Translations under genes and position numbers: made by a program
The notes under the pieces: generated by a model
The model's database searches: none
Told to the model about the DNA's origin: nothing
Seen by the model: only the letters and a program-made list of their open reading frames with translations
NCBI GenBank assembly: GCA_035063765.1
Contig: JAPSFT010000014.1
Coordinates: 47,801-111,800, forward strand
From: Deltaproteobacteria bacterium
GTDB taxonomy: Bacteria > Myxococcota_A > UBA9160 > PR03
Length of the DNA stretch: 64,000 nucleotides
Direction of reading: 5' to 3'
Shown here: positions 54,429 to 62,675 of the stretch, one piece after another
Layout of the letters: the number at the start of each line of letters is the position of its first letter
How positions within the stretch are numbered: the stretch's first letter is position 1

Positions 54429-55160
54429 GTGGACGCGACGACCAGCGTCGAGAAGGCGCTCGACGTGCTCTTCCACCTGCACGGCGCCGGCGCTGCGGGG
54501 GTGAGCGAGATCGCACGCGCGCTCGCGCTGCCGAAGTCCACGACGCACCGCCTGCTCGGGTCGCTGCTGCGCCGCGGCCTCGTCGAGCAGGACGAGCAGG
54601 GCCGCTACCGGCCGGGGCTGCGGCTGGTGGCGCTCGGGCTCGGCGTGCTCGACCGCGAGCCGGTGGTGGCGGCGGCACGCCCGCAGCTCGAGGCCGAAGC
54701 CCGGGCCACCGGCGAGACCCTGTTCCTGGCGGCGGCGCGCGGCGGGCGCGTCGTGGTGCTCGACAAGGTGGAGGGCACCGGCTTCCTGCGCGCGTCGCCG
54801 CGCGTGGGCGAGGAGGTGCCGCTGCCGGTGACGGCGACCGGCCTCCTGCATCTCGCCTTCGCCCCCGAGAGCGTCGCACGCTCGGCATCGACGCCGTCTG
54901 GTTTTGCCGAGCGGCAGGCGCTGGCGCGCGAGGTGGCGTTGGCGCGGCGGCGCGGCTGGGCGCAGAACCGCGAGGAGTGGATCCCGGGCCTCGCGGTGGT
55001 GGCCGCTCCGGTGCTCGCAGCCGGGCGCCTCGTCGCGGTCGTCGCGCTGGCGGCGCCCGCGGTGCGCCTGCCCGCCGGCCAGACCGGGCGCTTCGCACGC
55101 CGGGTGGTGGCCGCGGCGGAGCGGATCGGCGCCACCCTCGAGGGGAGGAGTGCGGCATGA
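54429..55160 (+). CDS. IclR family transcriptional regulator
   Basis: A 243-residue regulator. The N-terminal winged helix-turn-helix is TSVEKALDVLFHLHGAGAAG then VSEIARALALPKSTTHRLLG; the C-terminal effector domain begins near 80 with GLRLVALGLGVLDREPVVAA and includes GGRVVVLDKVEGTGFLR and PLPVTATGLLHLAFA. Effectors in this family are small organic acids. GTG start with GAGGAG upstream; an in-frame GTG at 54348 would read through the operator. The stop overlaps the ATG of ilvE, so it probably controls amino-acid or keto-acid metabolism or its own operon. Confidence 0.88.
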   Translation: MDATTSVEKALDVLFHLHGAGAAGVSEIARALALPKSTTHRLLGSLLRRGLVEQDEQGRYRPGLRLVALGLGVLDREPVVAAARPQLEAEARATGETLFLAAARGGRVVVLDKVEGTGFLRASPRVGEEVPLPVTATGLLHLAFAPESVARSASTPSGFAERQALAREVALARRRGWAQNREEWIPGLAVVAAPVLAAGRLVAVVALAAPAVRLPAGQTGRFARRVVAAAERIGATLEGRSAA

Positions 55161-56023
55161 AGATCTGGATCGACGGGCGGGTCGTGGACCCCGCCGAGGC
55201 GTACGTCCCGGTGACCGACCACGGCCTCCTCTACGGCGACGGCGTCTTCGAAGGCATCCGCGCCTTCGGCCGCCGCGTGTTCCGCCTCGACGACCACCTG
55301 GCGCGGCTGCGGGTCTCCGCCGCCGCGATCGGTCTGGCACTCCCCCTCGACGAGGCGGGTCTGCGCGAGGTGGTGCTCGCGCCTCTGCGCGCGCTCGGCC
55401 GCGACGACGCCTACGTGCGGCTCGTGGTCACGCGCGGGGAGGGGGCCCTCGGCGTCGACCCGAGCAGCTGCCCGCGGCCGCGCGTCTTCTGCATCGCCGC
55501 CGAGGCGGCGATCTTCCCGGCCGCGAAGCTCGCCGCCGGTCTCGACCTCGTGACGGTGAGCTGGCGGCGCCCCGCGGCGGACGTGCTCGACCCGCGCGTG
55601 AAGAGCCTCAACTACCTGAACAACGCGCTCGCCAAGCTCGAGGCGCGCCGGCGCAGCGCCGACGAGGCGCTCCTGCTGAACGCGGCGGGCACGGTCGCGG
55701 AGGCGAGCGTGGCGAACGTCTTCGTGCTCCGCGGGCGTACCCTCGCCACGCCGCCGCCGGGCGACGGCTGCCTCGAGGGCATCACGCGCCGCACGGTGTT
55801 CGAGCTCGCGCCCGGGCTCGGGCTCGAGGCGCGCGAGCGTTCGCTCGCGCGCAGCGACCTGCTCGGCGCCGACGAGGTCTTCCTGACCGGCACCGGGGCT
55901 GGCATCGTGCCGGTGCGCTCGCTCGACGGGCAGGCGATCGGAAGTGGGCCGCCCTTCGCGGTGGTCGAGCGGCTGCGCGCGGGCTATCGCGAGCGCGCCA
56001 AGGTCCTCGGCGTTGCCTTCTGA
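55157..56023 (+). CDS. ilvE: Branched-chain amino acid aminotransferase family (IlvE-like, fold IV PLP)
   Basis: A 288-residue PLP-dependent transaminase. It has YVPVTDHGLLYGDGVFEGIR at the N-terminus, the PLP lysine Lys149 in DPRVKSLNYLNNALAKLEAR, the Glu-containing segment AGTVAEASVANVFVLRGRT and the phosphate-binding LEGITRRTVFELA and FLTGTGAGIVPV. Branched-chain aminotransferase and D-amino-acid or aminodeoxychorismate-lyase activities are hard to separate in this fold; the layout is closest to IlvE. The ATG overlaps the IclR stop (ATGA). The acetyltransferase follows. Confidence 0.85.
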   Translation: MKIWIDGRVVDPAEAYVPVTDHGLLYGDGVFEGIRAFGRRVFRLDDHLARLRVSAAAIGLALPLDEAGLREVVLAPLRALGRDDAYVRLVVTRGEGALGVDPSSCPRPRVFCIAAEAAIFPAAKLAAGLDLVTVSWRRPAADVLDPRVKSLNYLNNALAKLEARRRSADEALLLNAAGTVAEASVANVFVLRGRTLATPPPGDGCLEGITRRTVFELAPGLGLEARERSLARSDLLGADEVFLTGTGAGIVPVRSLDGQAIGSGPPFAVVERLRAGYRERAKVLGVAF

Positions 56024-56048
56024 GCGCTGCGAGGCCGGCCGCGGCAGC

Positions 56049-56552
56049 GTGGAGATCCGTGCCGTGCGCGCCGGGGACCACGCAGCGGTGGGGGCGCTGC
56101 ACGAGCGCGCCTTCGGCCAGCCCGCCGAGGCACGGCTCGTCGAGGCGCTGCACGCGGCGGGTGCAGCCATGCTCTCGCTCGTGGCCGAGCGCGACGGCCG
56201 GGTCGTCGGCCACGTGCTCTTCAGCCCGGTCACCGTGCGGGACGGAGCGCGCGCGTGGGACGCGATCGGGCTCGGACCCGTGGCGACGCTTCCGGAGCAG
56301 CAGCGCCAGGGGATCGGCTCGGCGCTCGTGCGCGCGGGCCTCGACGCCTGCCGCGTACGGGGACACCCGGTGGTGTTCGTGCTCGGGCACGCCAGCTACT
56401 ACCCGCGCTTCGGCTTCCGGCCGGCCGCCGAGGCGGGCCTGCGCTGGGAGCACGGGCACGAGGGGTCGTTCTTCGTCGTCGAGCTCGAGCCGGGCGCGCT
56501 CGCGGGGCGCCGGGGAGTCGTCCGCTACCGGCCGGAGTTCGCGGGGGTCTGA
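56049..56552 (+). CDS. GNAT family N-acetyltransferase (YhbS-like)
   Basis: A 167-residue acetyltransferase. The acetyl-CoA motif A is IGLGPVATLPEQQRQGIGSA (Q-x-x-G-I-G loop), followed by FVLGHASYYPRFGFRPAAEA, the conserved Y-Y-x-R-F-G-F motif of the YhbS group. Its GTG start lies 26 bases after the ilvE stop, and a TTG at 56013 within ilvE is an alternative. The 3' end overlaps the converging small membrane protein gene by 28 bases. Substrate unknown. Confidence 0.85.
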   Translation: MEIRAVRAGDHAAVGALHERAFGQPAEARLVEALHAAGAAMLSLVAERDGRVVGHVLFSPVTVRDGARAWDAIGLGPVATLPEQQRQGIGSALVRAGLDACRVRGHPVVFVLGHASYYPRFGFRPAAEAGLRWEHGHEGSFFVVELEPGALAGRRGVVRYRPEFAGV

Positions 56553-56770
56553 GCTTCCGCGCTGCCGTCCGCGGGCGCGCCGCGCCTGCGCCAGCTCGCG
56601 AAGAGGGCCGTGAGCACGCCGAGCAGGAGCTCGTCGGCGAGCGGGATCGGGTCCGGGAAGACGAGCGTCAGGAGGAAGAGCACCCCCGCCACGAGGAAGA
56701 GCGCCGGGAAGCGCAGGCGGGTGAGCCGGCCGAGGAGCCATCCGACGATCGCCGCCCGCGGTGCGCGCAT
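56525..56770 (-). CDS. Small membrane protein (DUF6116-like)
   Basis: An 81-residue protein with two hydrophobic segments: FPALFLVAGVLFLLTLVFPD and LADELLLGVLTALFASW. The linking PDPIPLADE motif is typical of a small family found near metabolic genes, whose role is not known. The ATG lies 13 bases after the dus stop, so it is probably co-transcribed with dus on the minus strand. Its 3' end overlaps the acetyltransferase gene on the other strand. Confidence 0.6.
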   Translation of the reverse strand: MRAPRAAIVGWLLGRLTRLRFPALFLVAGVLFLLTLVFPDPIPLADELLLGVLTALFASWRRRGAPADGSAEAQTPANSGR

Positions 56771-56783
56771 GGGGTCCTCCCGG

Positions 56784-57959
56784 TCACCCGCCCGAGCCCG
56801 GGTCCTCGGCTTCGACTCCGAGCGGTGTCGGATCGTCCCGGTCGAGCAGCCAGCCCTCGGGGAGCAGGACGCGCTGCACGCCGCCGGTCTTGCCGCGCGG
56901 CACCCGCAGGGCGGCGGGCGGGAAGGGCTCGTCCGTGACGTGCGCAGCGAGCAGCGCCTCGAGCTGCGCGAGGGTCTCGACCTGCATGAGCTGCGGCCGC
57001 AGGCGCGAGCTGTGGCGGAAGCCCTTGGTGTACCAGGAGCCGTGCTTGCGGAAGCTGCGCACACCGTGGCGCTCGCCGAACCACGCGGCCAGCAGGCGCG
57101 CGTGCTCCCCCATGATCGCGAAGACCTCGCGCAGCGTGGGGGGGGCCTGGGGCGGGCGGCCGGCAAAGGCGTCGGCGAGGTCGCGGAACAGCCACGGCCG
57201 GCCGAGGCAGCCGCGGCCGACCACGACGCCGTCGCAGCCGGTCGTGCGCATCATGCGCAGCGCATCCTGCGCCTCCCAGACGTCGCCGTTGCCGAGGACC
57301 GGGATCGAGGCGACCGCCTGCTTGAGCCGCGCGATCGCGTCCCAGCGGGCTTCGCCGTCGTAGAGCTGGGCGGCGGTGCGCGCGTGGAGCGCCACCGCGG
57401 CGCAGCCCTCGTCCTCGGCGATGCGGCCGGCGTCGAGATAGGTCTCGTGGCGGTCGTCGATGCCGATCCGGAACTTGATCGTGACGGGGATCGGGCCGGC
57501 GTGACGGACGGCCGCCCGCACGATGCGGCGGAGCAGCTCGCGCTTCCAGGGCAGCGCGGCACCGCCGCCGCGTCGCGTCACCTTGCGCACCGGGCAGCCG
57601 AAGTTCATGTCGATGTGGTCGACGCGGCCCTCGCCCGCCAGCCAGGCGACCGCCTCGCCGACGGACACGGGGTCGACGCCGTAGAGCTGGAGGCTGCGCG
57701 GCTTCTCGTCGGGCGCGAAGGCAGCGAGGTGGAGGGTCTTCGCATTGCCCTCGACGAGGCCGCGCGCGGTGATCATCTCGCTCACGTAGAGGCCCGCGCC
57801 GAAGCCGCGGCACAGCGTGCGGAAGGCGGCGTTCGTGATGCCGGCCATCGGCGCCAGCACGACCGGCGGCCAGGCCTCGATGCCCCCGCGCGCGACCGCG
57901 CCGATCGCGAGCGCCCGGAACGGGGACAGACCCGGCGATTCGGCGATTCTCGGGGCCAT
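56784..57959 (-). CDS. dus: tRNA-dihydrouridine synthase
   Basis: A 391-residue FMN enzyme that reduces uridine in tRNA. Motifs: VVLAPMAGITNAAFRTLC (FMN-binding start), HIDMNFGCPVRKVTRRGGGA with the catalytic Cys, IPVTIKFRIGID, VALHARTAAQLYDGEARWDA, and IPVLGNGDVWEAQDALRMMR followed by VVGRGCLGRPWLF. This fits DusB. The only in-frame standard start is the ATG at 57959, which falls in the loop of a 29-bp inverted repeat, so the first 25 residues are encoded partly by the repeat and the N-terminus is longer than usual. The small membrane protein follows. Confidence 0.92.
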   Translation of the reverse strand: MAPRIAESPGLSPFRALAIGAVARGGIEAWPPVVLAPMAGITNAAFRTLCRGFGAGLYVSEMITARGLVEGNAKTLHLAAFAPDEKPRSLQLYGVDPVSVGEAVAWLAGEGRVDHIDMNFGCPVRKVTRRGGGAALPWKRELLRRIVRAAVRHAGPIPVTIKFRIGIDDRHETYLDAGRIAEDEGCAAVALHARTAAQLYDGEARWDAIARLKQAVASIPVLGNGDVWEAQDALRMMRTTGCDGVVVGRGCLGRPWLFRDLADAFAGRPPQAPPTLREVFAIMGEHARLLAAWFGERHGVRSFRKHGSWYTKGFRHSSRLRPQLMQVETLAQLEALLAAHVTDEPFPPAALRVPRGKTGGVQRVLLPEGWLLDRDDPTPLGVEAEDPGSGG

Positions 57960-58006
57960 CGCGCTGGCGACCCTAGCGAATCGCCGAATCGCCGGGTCTG
58001 TCCCCG
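57921..58006. repeat. Perfect 29-bp inverted repeat (REP/BIME-like)
   Basis: The left arm (57921-57949) and right arm (57978-58006) are perfect reverse complements of each other with a 28-base loop. Each arm contains GGGGACAGACCCGGCGATTC or its complement and an internal GGCGATTC doublet. The start codon of dus lies in the loop, and the stop of the calcium-loop protein (TAG, minus strand) lies next to the right arm. The structure resembles a BIME made of two REP units and can also act as a transcriptional terminator or pause between the two minus-strand genes. Confidence 0.75.
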
Positions 58007-61000
58007 CGCCAGGAGGGGTCGATGGAGCCGCAGTCGAGGGGGGGGAAGGAGGGAGGGACGGCGCCGCCGGCGGCGGCGGGGACGAGCTGCTGGCCGCGGA
58101 AGACGCGGTCGATCCGGCCGTCGAAGTCGGTGTCCTCGTCCTGCTGGGTGACGGCGTCGCCCGAGAGGTGCTGGATCACGTCGGGCTTGCGGTCGCGATT
58201 GGTGTCGGCGTCGATCCGCACCCGCACGCCACCCTCGTAGACCTCGCGCTGGTCGCCGATCCCGTTCTTGTCGGTGTCGAGGAGCGCCTCGACGACCTGG
58301 CCGCCCTCGACCCGCGCGCGTGCGTCGAAGGTCCCGTCGCCGTTCGCGTCGATGCACTGGGCCACGACGGACCCGTCGGCCGCCAGCACGAGCTTCTTGT
58401 TCGGGCGTTTGCCACCGCCCTCGATCAGCTCCTGCGCGACGGCGCGGCCCTCGCCGTCGAAGAGCGTCAGCACGTCGACCTTCCCGTCGCCGTCCGTGTC
58501 GCGCGCCTCGCGCACCGGGCGGCCGGCCGAGAAGGTGATCCAGGTGTCGAAGCGCCCGTCTCCGTCGCCATCCCGCTGCTCCTCGGCGACGTTGCCGGCC
58601 TCGTCGTAGGTCTGCGCCACGCGGCCGCCGCCGCCCGCCTGGACCAGCTCGAGGGGCTTGCCGTCCTTGTACCTGACCGTCACGTCGGGCTGCCCGTCGC
58701 CGTCCTTGTCCTCGCGCCGCTCGAGGATGGTTCCCTGCGCGTCGGCCACCACCCAGGTGTCGACCTTGCCGTCGCCGCTCGTGTCGGACTCCTGGATCTG
58801 GCGGCCGCTCGCGTCGGCGCGCACCACACGCTCGAAGGACCCGTCGAAGTCGGCATCCTCGCGGGTCAGCACCGGCTGGTCGTCCCGGAACTCGACGACC
58901 AGGTCTGCCTTGCCGTCGTGGTTCGCGTCGCGCTCGGTCCGGACCTTGGCGCCGCTCTCGAACACCGTGACCTGCTCGAACTTCTTGCCGTCCCGGTCGA
59001 GGTCCTCCTCGATGCGCGCCGGCCGTCCCTCGGCGTCGAAGCTCGTCACCACGTCGACCTTGCCGTCGAAGTCGCGGTCCTCGCGCTGGCGCAGCTTGCG
59101 CTCGCCCTCGTACTCGACGAAGACGTCCGGCTTGCCGTCGGCATTGGTGTCGCTCTCGGCCTTGCCGTTCCGGAAGGTGGTGACGAGCTCGAAGCGGCCG
59201 TCGCCGTCGCGGTCCTCCTGCTCGTGCACGAGCTGGCCCTTCTTCCACTCGCGCACGCGCTCGGGCCGCCCGTCGCCGTCGGCGTCCGTGACCTCCCGCG
59301 CGGGCCGGCCCTCGCGGTCGAACTCGACGGTCGTGTCCGGCTTGCCGTCGCCGTCGCTGTCGCGCACCTGGCCGCTCTGCTTGCCGTCGCGGAAGGTCGC
59401 CACCGACTCGAAGCGGCCGTCGCCGTCGGCGTCCTTCTCCTGGCGCACGGGCTCGCCGCCCTCGAAGACGGTCGCCACGTCGAACGTCCCGTCGCCGTCC
59501 TCGTCGCGCTCCTGGCGCACGACCGAGCCGTCGGGCGCGAGCTGCCCGCGCAGGTCGATCTTGCCGTCGCCGTTGGTGTCCTGCTCGAAGCGGGTCGCGA
59601 CGCCGCCCTCGAAGGTGACGAAGCGGTCGGCCTTGCCGTCGCCGTCCTCGTCCTCCTCGAGGTCCGTCGTGCGGCCCTGCGCGTCGTTGGTGCGCCAGGC
59701 GTCGATCTTGCCGTCGCCGCTGCGGTCGGAGAGCACGCGCGTCTCCTTGCCGGTCGCGACGTCGAGCGTGACCCAGGTGTCGACCCGGCCGTCGCCGCTG
59801 CGGTCCTGCTCCTGCTTCTCGAGCTTGCCGGCCGGGTCGTAGAAGTTCCAGAGATCGACGCGACCGTCCTCGTCCTCGTCGAGCTCGACCCGCACGAGGC
59901 GCCCGTCGGCGTGGAACTCGCTGCGCTTCGGCGTCCCCTTGGCGGTCGTGGTGACGCGCTTCACGACCTCGCCGTCCTGGTACTCGGCGGTGGTCTCGAA
60001 GCTCCCGTCGAAATCGGCGTCGACCTGCTCGCGCGCGAGCTTCTCGTGCGCGTCGAAGTCGAAGACCGCGTCGACGTCGCCGTCGGCGTTGCGGTCCTCC
60101 TCCTGGCGCGCCTTCCGGCCTTCGCGGAAGGTGATGAAGGTGTCGCGCTTGCCGTCGTGGTTGGCGTCGGCCTCGCTGCGCAGCGGCGCGTCACCCGAGA
60201 ACTGGGTCACGAGCTCGGGCCGGCCGTCACCGTCCTCGTCCTTCTCCTCGCGCACGCGCACGCCGTTCTCGTAGACGACGACCACCTCCGCGCGCCCGTC
60301 GCCGTCGAGGTCGCGCTCCTGCGCCACCTCCTGGTCGTTCTCGAAGCGCGAGACGGTGTCCATGCGCCCGTCGCCGTCGCTGTCGGCCTCGCGCTTCACG
60401 CGCTTGCCGCCCGCGAAGGTCGTGACCGCGGTGGGGCGCCCGGTACCCTCGGGATCCTCCTCGATGCGGACCTTCTCGCCGTTCTCGTAGAGGATCGTCA
60501 CGTCGAAGCGGCCGTCGCCGGTCGTGTCCTGGAGCTCGCGCAGCTTCTGGCCGGCCGCATCGAAGGTGGCGACCAGCTCGGGCTTGCCGTCGCCGTTGGC
60601 GTCCTCCTCGATGCGCGACGGCTTGCCGTCCTGGTAGGTCACGCGCCGGTCGGCGCGGCCGTCGCCGTCACGGTCGCTCTCCTCGCGGGCCGGCTGGCCG
60701 CCCGCGTAGGTGATGGTGGTGTCCGGCTTCCCGTCCTGGTTCGTGTCCGAGCGCTGCAGCGCCGGCTGGCCGCCCGCGAACTCGAGCCAGAGGTCCGGCT
60801 TCCCGTCGCCGTCCGTGTCCCGCTCCTGCGCGGCGGGCTGGCCGGCGGCGTCGTAGGTGACGGTCGTGTCGAAGCGGCCGTCGCCGTCGGAGTCCTGCTC
60901 GGCGCGATGGGGCTTCCCGCCCTGGTACTTCACGATCTCGTCGGGGCGGCAGTCGCCGTTCGCGTCGGTGCGCTTCTCGGCGAGCTCCTCGTGGTCGTCG

Positions 61001-61095
61001 TAGAGCAGCTCGACGGGCGGGCACTTGCGCTGCGCCGTGGCGTCGGCGCCGAGCAGCAGGACGCCCGCGACGAGCCAGACGGAGCTAGTTCGCAA
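57973..61095 (-). CDS. Giant secreted calcium-loop repeat protein
   Basis: A 1040-residue exported protein. The signal peptide is RTSSVWLVAGVLLLGADATA. Almost the whole mature chain is a repeat of about 27 residues: a loop such as DSDGDGRFD or DTNGDGKID, then a beta stretch ending in a G-x-x-x-R-x-E turn. I count about 37 loops with the D-x-D-G-D-G-x-x-D calcium pattern, as in thrombospondin type 3 and EF-hand-like repeats. Three Cys frame the chain. The TTG start overlaps the end of the TonB-like gene. The last residues, SWRGDRPGDSAIR, come from the inverted repeat. A long, calcium-stiffened surface or periplasmic rod is the likely shape. Confidence 0.85.
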   Translation of the reverse strand: MRTSSVWLVAGVLLLGADATAQRKCPPVELLYDDHEELAEKRTDANGDCRPDEIVKYQGGKPHRAEQDSDGDGRFDTTVTYDAAGQPAAQERDTDGDGKPDLWLEFAGGQPALQRSDTNQDGKPDTTITYAGGQPAREESDRDGDGRADRRVTYQDGKPSRIEEDANGDGKPELVATFDAAGQKLRELQDTTGDGRFDVTILYENGEKVRIEEDPEGTGRPTAVTTFAGGKRVKREADSDGDGRMDTVSRFENDQEVAQERDLDGDGRAEVVVVYENGVRVREEKDEDGDGRPELVTQFSGDAPLRSEADANHDGKRDTFITFREGRKARQEEDRNADGDVDAVFDFDAHEKLAREQVDADFDGSFETTAEYQDGEVVKRVTTTAKGTPKRSEFHADGRLVRVELDEDEDGRVDLWNFYDPAGKLEKQEQDRSGDGRVDTWVTLDVATGKETRVLSDRSGDGKIDAWRTNDAQGRTTDLEEDEDGDGKADRFVTFEGGVATRFEQDTNGDGKIDLRGQLAPDGSVVRQERDEDGDGTFDVATVFEGGEPVRQEKDADGDGRFESVATFRDGKQSGQVRDSDGDGKPDTTVEFDREGRPAREVTDADGDGRPERVREWKKGQLVHEQEDRDGDGRFELVTTFRNGKAESDTNADGKPDVFVEYEGERKLRQREDRDFDGKVDVVTSFDAEGRPARIEEDLDRDGKKFEQVTVFESGAKVRTERDANHDGKADLVVEFRDDQPVLTREDADFDGSFERVVRADASGRQIQESDTSGDGKVDTWVVADAQGTILERREDKDGDGQPDVTVRYKDGKPLELVQAGGGGRVAQTYDEAGNVAEEQRDGDGDGRFDTWITFSAGRPVREARDTDGDGKVDVLTLFDGEGRAVAQELIEGGGKRPNKKLVLAADGSVVAQCIDANGDGTFDARARVEGGQVVEALLDTDKNGIGDQREVYEGGVRVRIDADTNRDRKPDVIQHLSGDAVTQQDEDTDFDGRIDRVFRGQQLVPAAAGGAVPPSFPPLDCGSIDPSWRGDRPGDSAIR

Positions 61096-62326
61096 CGGCG
61101 GTGCTCGTGGTCTCGAGGGTGAAGGTGGCGGTGAGCTGGGAGCCCGCGAGGCAGCGGACCCGGTCCGGCATCGGCGGGAAGGGCGAGGCCGCGCGCAGCG
61201 CGTCGACGACCGAGGAGCCGACGCCCGGGTCGTCGGCCGTGACCATCTCGACGCGGCTCGCGGAGCCGCCGGCGTCCACCTGGAAGCGCAGCTTCGCCCG
61301 CACCCGGCCGACCGGCGTCCGGCCCGCGGTGGCCCAGCGCGCCAGCGTGCGCTGCTTGATCTGGTCCATGTAGGCGCGCACCTCCGGCCGGGTGTCGCAG
61401 TCCGGGTCGCCGCCGCCGAGCACCGTGCCGGAGCCGCCCGGCCCCTTCAGGTTGCTCTGGCCGACGCGGGTGTTGACGTTCGCGAGCCGGGGCCCGTCGG
61501 GGCTGCCGAGCACGTCGCGGCTCGAGAGCTGGCCTTCGCGCACCGACGAGCCGTCGCCGGTCGTGGCGCTGCCGGTGCCGACCGTGGTGCCCGACGCGAC
61601 CACCTGGCGGGGCCCGACCGAGGCCCCGACCGGCGCGTCCCGCTCGATCGGCCCGCGCAGGGCCGGCGCCCCCGCGGCGCCGAGGTCCACCCGGCTCGGG
61701 GTCGCGGCGACCGGCGAGGGGGCGGCCTGGACCGACTCGACGGCGAGGGGCGCGCTCGAGATCTCGCGCGGCGCGGTGACCGAGCTGACGGTCTTCATGT
61801 CGAGCTTGGGCGCCTCGACGGCCGGCGCGGCCCGCGCGATCACCGTCGGGTTCACGACCTGGGGCTGGATGGCCTGGGCCTGCGGCGCGAACGTGAGGCT
61901 GCGCCGCTCGGCCAGGGCCTTCGGCGCGGGTGCCGGAGCGGGCTTCGGGCGCGCGACGGGGACGGGCTCCGGCCGCGGCGCCGGGACGGGCGCCGGCGTC
62001 GGCGCGCGCTCGACCCGGGGCTCGGGGCGCGGCTTCGGCGGCGGAGGCGGCGGCGGGGGAAGGAGCGCAACCGGGATCGGCTTCTCCTTCTCCTCGGGGG
62101 GAGCGAGCCAGGTCGCGAGCACCAGCGCGCCCAGCAGGAGCGCGTGCACCCCGAGAGCTCCGAGACCGGCAAGCAGCCGGCGGCTCCGGCCCTCCGGGCG
62201 CGGGTACGCAAAGCCCGGGAACGAGAAGCGCGGGGCCGCACCGGCACGCGCAGCGGCGCCGACGCGCAGCAGGTGCATCGGCGAGGGGCGAGGCTCACGG
62301 CGTCGGATGCGGATCGCTGCGGCCAT
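61085..62326 (-). CDS. TonB/TolA-like energy-transducing protein
   Basis: A 413-residue inner-membrane protein. One membrane helix lies near 51-73 (LLAGLGALGVHALLLGALVL), followed by a long Pro-rich rod (PPPPPPPPKPRPEPRVE) and Ala/Pro repeats through the periplasm. The C-terminal 90 residues (MDQIKQRTLARWATAGRTPV, then VGRVRAKLRFQVDAGGSASR) form the TonB C-terminal domain. It pairs with the divergent exbB/exbD genes. The ATG at 62326 has GGAGG upstream; an in-frame GTG-type extension to 62530 would translate the 12-bp tandem array and is disfavoured. The stop overlaps the repeat-protein start. Confidence 0.82.
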   Translation of the reverse strand: MAAAIRIRRREPRPSPMHLLRVGAAARAGAAPRFSFPGFAYPRPEGRSRRLLAGLGALGVHALLLGALVLATWLAPPEEKEKPIPVALLPPPPPPPPKPRPEPRVERAPTPAPVPAPRPEPVPVARPKPAPAPAPKALAERRSLTFAPQAQAIQPQVVNPTVIARAAPAVEAPKLDMKTVSSVTAPREISSAPLAVESVQAAPSPVAATPSRVDLGAAGAPALRGPIERDAPVGASVGPRQVVASGTTVGTGSATTGDGSSVREGQLSSRDVLGSPDGPRLANVNTRVGQSNLKGPGGSGTVLGGGDPDCDTRPEVRAYMDQIKQRTLARWATAGRTPVGRVRAKLRFQVDAGGSASRVEMVTADDPGVGSSVVDALRAASPFPPMPDRVRCLAGSQLTATFTLETTSTAVAN

Positions 62327-62675
62327 CCCGGCCTCCAACCTGGCCTGACTGGAACCCTGACTGGAACCCTGACTGGAACCCCGACTGGAACCCCAGCGGG
62401 AAACGCGGCTGGAACCTCCGGCCTGACTGGGGCCTCCGCTGGGCTGGCTGGCTCGGGAGATGGACGGCGCTGCGCCGGAAATCTTCGGCGTCGCTCGGGA
62501 ATCTCCGCCTCGCCCGATCGTAGGGGCCACGGCCGGTGAGTGTCAACGCGGCCGGGGCAGGTGTCGAGTTGCACATCCCCGGATCCCGCGGGCGTGGCCG
62601 ACCCGAACGCATCGGATACGGTACTCACCCGTCAGAGCCTCGCCCCCTTTCCCGGACGAGGAGCCCGGAGCACCG
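62327..62675. other. Divergent intergenic region between tonB-like and exbB genes
   Basis: About 350 bases with no convincing gene on either strand. It holds the 4 x 12-bp tandem array at 62348-62395 and presumably both promoters. No palindromic operator or Fur-like box was found by eye. A GGAG element at 62667-62670 serves exbB. Confidence 0.6.
62348..62395. repeat. 4 x 12-bp tandem repeat
   Basis: Four head-to-tail units of ACTGGAACCCTG (third and fourth units with one or two changes) at 62348, 62360, 62372 and 62384. The array lies just upstream of the tonB-like start, so a change in copy number would alter promoter spacing for the repeat-protein operon. Confidence 0.85.

Noticed and set aside
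58024..61000. Satellite-like GCCGTCGCCGTCG repeats on the plus strand
   Set aside because: They are fully explained by the D-G-D-G codons of the calcium-loop protein on the minus strand and vary as coding repeats do.
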